64,000 nt of DNA. Source: UBA3537 sp964219345. Its GTDB lineage: Bacteria > Bacteroidota > Bacteroidia > Flavobacteriales > Flavobacteriaceae. This document shows positions 61,994-64,000 of this stretch, piece after piece. The position numbers and the translations under genes were made by a program. The notes below the pieces were generated by a model that saw only the letters and a program-made list of their open reading frames with translations, had not been told where the DNA came from and made no database searches. The stretch covers positions 1 through 64,000 of the forward strand of contig CAXPPN010000024.1 in NCBI GenBank assembly GCA_964219345.1. Direction: 5' to 3'. Position 1 is the stretch's first letter. Every line of letters starts with the position of its first letter.

Positions 61994-62194
61994 TTATTTT
62001 TCGTTGTTGTCGCAATCCCCAAATTGATCGGGGGTTTTTCCACAAAAGCCACAGGCTTCACCTTCTGTATTCAACATTGGGTTTTGACTGGCGCAAGTTC
62101 CACTAAATTCACCATCTTTTTTGGCCCATATTTTAAGTGAAATTCCTGCAATTCCAAGTCCCAACAATGCAAGGGTTATCAAAAGTAGTTTCAT
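61994..62194 (-). CDS. Small single-helix membrane protein with four cysteines; NqrM-like layout
   Basis: A 66-residue protein. One N-terminal helix (residues 3-23) is followed by a Lys-rich hinge (KIWAKKDG) and a short domain with cysteines 34, 48, 51 and 61 (GTCAS, CGFCGK, GDC). Orthologues in flavobacteria carry only the label membrane or secreted protein. The plan of one helix, basic hinge and a G-[ST]-C plus clustered cysteines resembles NqrM, the iron-delivery factor needed for Nqr maturation; no NqrM (DUF539) gene is near the nqr operon here. Homology is not established. The promoter lies 19 bases upstream of the start at 62194, and the glycosyltransferase-like gene starts 13 bases after the stop. 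Confidence 0.75.
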   Translation of the reverse strand: MKLLLITLALLGLGIAGISLKIWAKKDGEFSGTCASQNPMLNTEGEACGFCGKTPDQFGDCDNNEK

Positions 62195-62213
62195 ATTATA
62201 AAAATGATTTGTA

Positions 62214-62221
62214 CAAAGATA
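62214..62221 (-). promoter_or_regulatory. Promoter -7 element of the Cys-rich peptide-GT-sigma-Nramp operon
   Basis: Minus strand TATCTTTG, 19 bases before the ATG at 62194. It supports that start over one at 62224, which would lie upstream of the element. Confidence 0.55.
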
Positions 62222-62313
62222 CAACTAAATTAAAATAAAAAAATAGGGTAAAAAATGTGACTTTTTTGAAAAATATGTGTCATACACTATAGGAAACAAT
62301 AAATATATTTATC

Positions 62314-62994
62314 ATTAAAAAACTTTTTGCAGAATTTTTTGGAACATTTTGGCTCGTATTTGGAGGTTGTGGAAGCGCTGTTTTCTCCGCCGCTTACCCA
62401 GAGTTAGGTATTGGGTTTCTAGGGGTTGCACTTGCCTTTGGACTTACTGTTTTGACGATGGCATACGCCGTTGGGCATATTTCGGGTGCACATTTTAATC
62501 CTGCCGTTTCTTTTGGACTTTGGGCAGCAGGTCGATTTGAAGGTAAAAATTTGTTGGGCTATGTTTTGGCACAACTTATAGGTGCTCTTGTAGCTGCTGG
62601 AACTTTGTTTTTGATCCTTAGTGGAAAACCAGGTTTTGAAACGGTTGGTGGATTCGCTTCCAATGGCTATGGTGTGCTTTCGCCAGGTGGATTTTCTATG
62701 TTCTCTGTTTTAGTTGCTGAGTTTGTTTTAACAGCATTTTTTCTGTTTATCATTTTAGGAAGTACAAGTAAAGATGCCCCTAGTAAATTTGCACCTATTG
62801 CTATTGGTTTAGGACTTACATTGATTCATTTGATCAGTATTCCTATTTCAAATACTTCTGTAAACCCAGCACGTTCAACAAGTCAAGCACTTTTTGCAGG
62901 TGGTGATTATCCTGCACAACTTTGGTTGTTTTGGTTGGCTCCAATAGCTGGGGCTATTGTTGCTGGGCTAATTTGTAAGGCAAGTAAAAAGTGA
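62314..62994 (+). CDS. aqpZ: Aquaporin Z; no standard start codon
   Basis: Water channel of 226 residues with six helices. The first NPA box is GAHFNPAVSFGLWA and the second is SVNPARSTSQALF, with the narrow-pore arginine after NPA; LFAEFFGTFWLVFGGCGSAV is the standard AqpZ beginning. That beginning is in frame, but the codon where the initiating Met should stand is ATT at 62314. A stop lies at 62290-62292, and between it and the conserved region there is no ATG, GTG or TTG. Either ATT (or a nearby ATA/ATC) initiates, or the gene lost its start. The first ATG in frame (62452) would cut helix 1 and most of helix 2. Confidence 0.85.
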   Translation: MKKLFAEFFGTFWLVFGGCGSAVFSAAYPELGIGFLGVALAFGLTVLTMAYAVGHISGAHFNPAVSFGLWAAGRFEGKNLLGYVLAQLIGALVAAGTLFLILSGKPGFETVGGFASNGYGVLSPGGFSMFSVLVAEFVLTAFFLFIILGSTSKDAPSKFAPIAIGLGLTLIHLISIPISNTSVNPARSTSQALFAGGDYPAQLWLFWLAPIAGAIVAGLICKASKK

Positions 62995-63015
62995 TTTGAT
63001 TAGGATATAAAAAAA

Positions 63016-64000
63016 TCACAAAATATTTACTTCTGCTTCCAAAGGAATACCAAAGATGGTATCAATAGCTTTTTGAATAGTTTGTGAGAGATTTAGAATA
63101 TCTTTGCCTTTGGCTCCTCCATAATTGACAAGAACTAGGGCTTGATTTTTGTGAACACCATAGTTTCCAAAATTTTTGCCCTTAAATCCTGCTGTTTCAA
63201 TGAGCCAACCTGCTGGAATTTTTATTTCTTGTTCTGAAACAGGGTAGTGTGGTATGTTTGGGAATTGCGATTCTAATTCCTTAAATTTTGATACTGTTAC
63301 TACAGGATTTTTAAAAAAACTCCCACTGTTTCCAAGACGTTTTGGGTCAGGAAGTTTGGATTGACGTATTGCAATTACAGCTTTTGAAACATCTTTAATT
63401 GTTGGACTTTTTACATTCATTTTTTTTAACTCCTCACCAATGGCACCGTAGCTAGTTTTGAGATTGTGTTCTGTATGAGTGAGTTCAAAGGTCACAGATA
63501 CAATGATATATTGCCCTTTGACCTCAGACTTAAAAATAGAATTTCTATAATCAAATTTACAGTCTGCTTTCGAAAAAGTTTCAATCTCTAGCGTATGTAA
63601 ATTGAGCGCTTCGCAATCAACAAAAGTATCTTTAAGTTCCACGCCGTAGGCACCAATATTTTGAATGGGTGCAGTCCCAACATTTCCTGGAATTAGCGAT
63701 AGATTTTCCAGTCCGCCTAAATTTTGTTGTAAAGACCAAAGCACAAAATCGTGCCAATTTTCACCCGCTTCAACTTTTACTCTAGTAGTTTTTTTACTTT
63801 TTGCACCTGTTTCTATACCCTTTAAATCCAAATGAACCACAAGACCTTCGATGTCTTTGGTTAAGAGCATATTGCTACCACCGCCAATAACTAAGAGTTT
63901 TTTGGGATTTGTCTTTAAAACAGCAATTAAATCTTCTAGGGTTTTTACAGAAACAAAAAATTCTGCCTTAACGTCTATGTCAAAGGTATTATAAGGTTTT
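63016..64000 (-). CDS. murB: UDP-N-acetylmuramate dehydrogenase (MurB), N-terminus cut by window edge
   Basis: FAD enzyme reducing UDP-GlcNAc-enolpyruvate in peptidoglycan synthesis. The frame runs unbroken to the edge of the window and begins there with KPYNTFDIDVKAEFF, so only about ten residues are missing. Motifs: LVIGGGSNML (FAD), GLENLSLIPGNVGTAPIQNIGAYGVEL, YRNSIFK, and the catalytic serine in LGNSGSFFKNP, followed by PAGWLIETAGFKG. The E. coli-like long type is suggested by the extended C-terminal region. It is convergent with aqpZ. Confidence 0.95.
   Translation of the reverse strand, partial: KPYNTFDIDVKAEFFVSVKTLEDLIAVLKTNPKKLLVIGGGSNMLLTKDIEGLVVHLDLKGIETGAKSKKTTRVKVEAGENWHDFVLWSLQQNLGGLENLSLIPGNVGTAPIQNIGAYGVELKDTFVDCEALNLHTLEIETFSKADCKFDYRNSIFKSEVKGQYIIVSVTFELTHTEHNLKTSYGAIGEELKKMNVKSPTIKDVSKAVIAIRQSKLPDPKRLGNSGSFFKNPVVTVSKFKELESQFPNIPHYPVSEQEIKIPAGWLIETAGFKGKNFGNYGVHKNQALVLVNYGGAKGKDILNLSQTIQKAIDTIFGIPLEAEVNIL

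Noticed and set aside
61981..62061. N-terminal extension of the glycosyltransferase-like protein overlapping the small Cys-rich gene
   Set aside because: The overlap disappears if the start at 61980, which begins the membrane helix, is used; the extension has no support.
1..64000. Insertion sequences, prophage, integrons, CRISPR arrays, tRNA or rRNA genes
   Set aside because: No transposase, integrase, phage or Cas-like protein, no direct repeat array and no tRNA-like fold was found; the only mobile-type trace is the ParE remnant.

Overview
This AT-rich, gene-dense window looks like a chromosomal core segment of a member of the Flavobacteriaceae (Bacteroidota), probably a marine one. The evidence is type IX secretion genes (PorT and the plug protein), the TamA-like lipoprotein TamL, a short primary sigma factor, a complete Na+-pumping NADH:quinone reductase, and about twenty matches to the Bacteroidota promoter element TAnnTTTG at plausible distances from starts. 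Shine-Dalgarno sites are essentially absent. I saw no tRNA, rRNA, CRISPR array, insertion sequence or prophage.

Layout. 1-615: 3' part of the window's first gene, an arginine decarboxylase (minus strand, cut by the edge), followed by a 680-base gap holding palindromes and what looks like a decayed gene. 1294-2742: two lipoproteins with SnoaL-like character. 2960-7294: nucleotide-sugar operon (UDP-glucose dehydrogenase, UDP-glucuronate epimerase, RmlB, RmlA). 7298-13705: minus-strand housekeeping genes rpe, rpoD, pnp, rpsO, accD, fbaA. 13820-24602: TamL, an rRNA methyltransferase, porT-menG, trkA-trkH, aminotransferase-desaturase, rsmG. 24620-27965: DUF6029 barrel and TlpA, divergent from an Omp28-like lipoprotein. 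27995-31352: pruA, apaG, T9SS plug. 31505-39007: nqrABCDEF, a small conserved-looking protein, and apbE. 39009-45448: map, gpmI, proteases, acetyltransferase, tatA. 45450-53062: an eight-gene operon for kynurenine breakdown through 3-hydroxyanthranilate and 2-aminomuconate. 53136-54293: msrA and a wrecked ParE toxin. 54294-58210: zinc-ribbon-like coiled coil, Nif3, lpxK, gap. 58211-62194: lipA, and an operon of Nramp-like carrier, sigma factor, glycosyltransferase and a Cys-rich membrane peptide. 62314-64000: aqpZ and murB (cut by the edge).

How it works together. The Nqr complex makes a sodium gradient from NADH; ApbE attaches FMN to NqrB and NqrC. The kynurenine operon turns kynurenine into 4-oxalocrotonate-level intermediates; the first steps (tryptophan dioxygenase, formamidase) and the final steps are not in the window. 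The sugar operon yields UDP-glucuronate/UDP-galacturonate and dTDP-4-keto-6-deoxyglucose for surface polysaccharide.

Most interesting points. A 66-residue single-helix protein with four cysteines (61994-62194) resembles the Nqr iron-maturation factor NqrM in layout and shares an operon with a divergent Nramp carrier, a sigma factor and a glycosyltransferase whose catalytic motifs are all gone. The short-chain dehydrogenase inside the kynurenine operon has lost the YxxxK active site. Two normally zinc-binding proteins (AccD and the C4 zinc-ribbon coiled-coil protein) have lost all their zinc cysteines. aqpZ has no ATG, GTG or TTG at its conserved start. A 7-2-7 inverted repeat sits on the kynurenine promoter.
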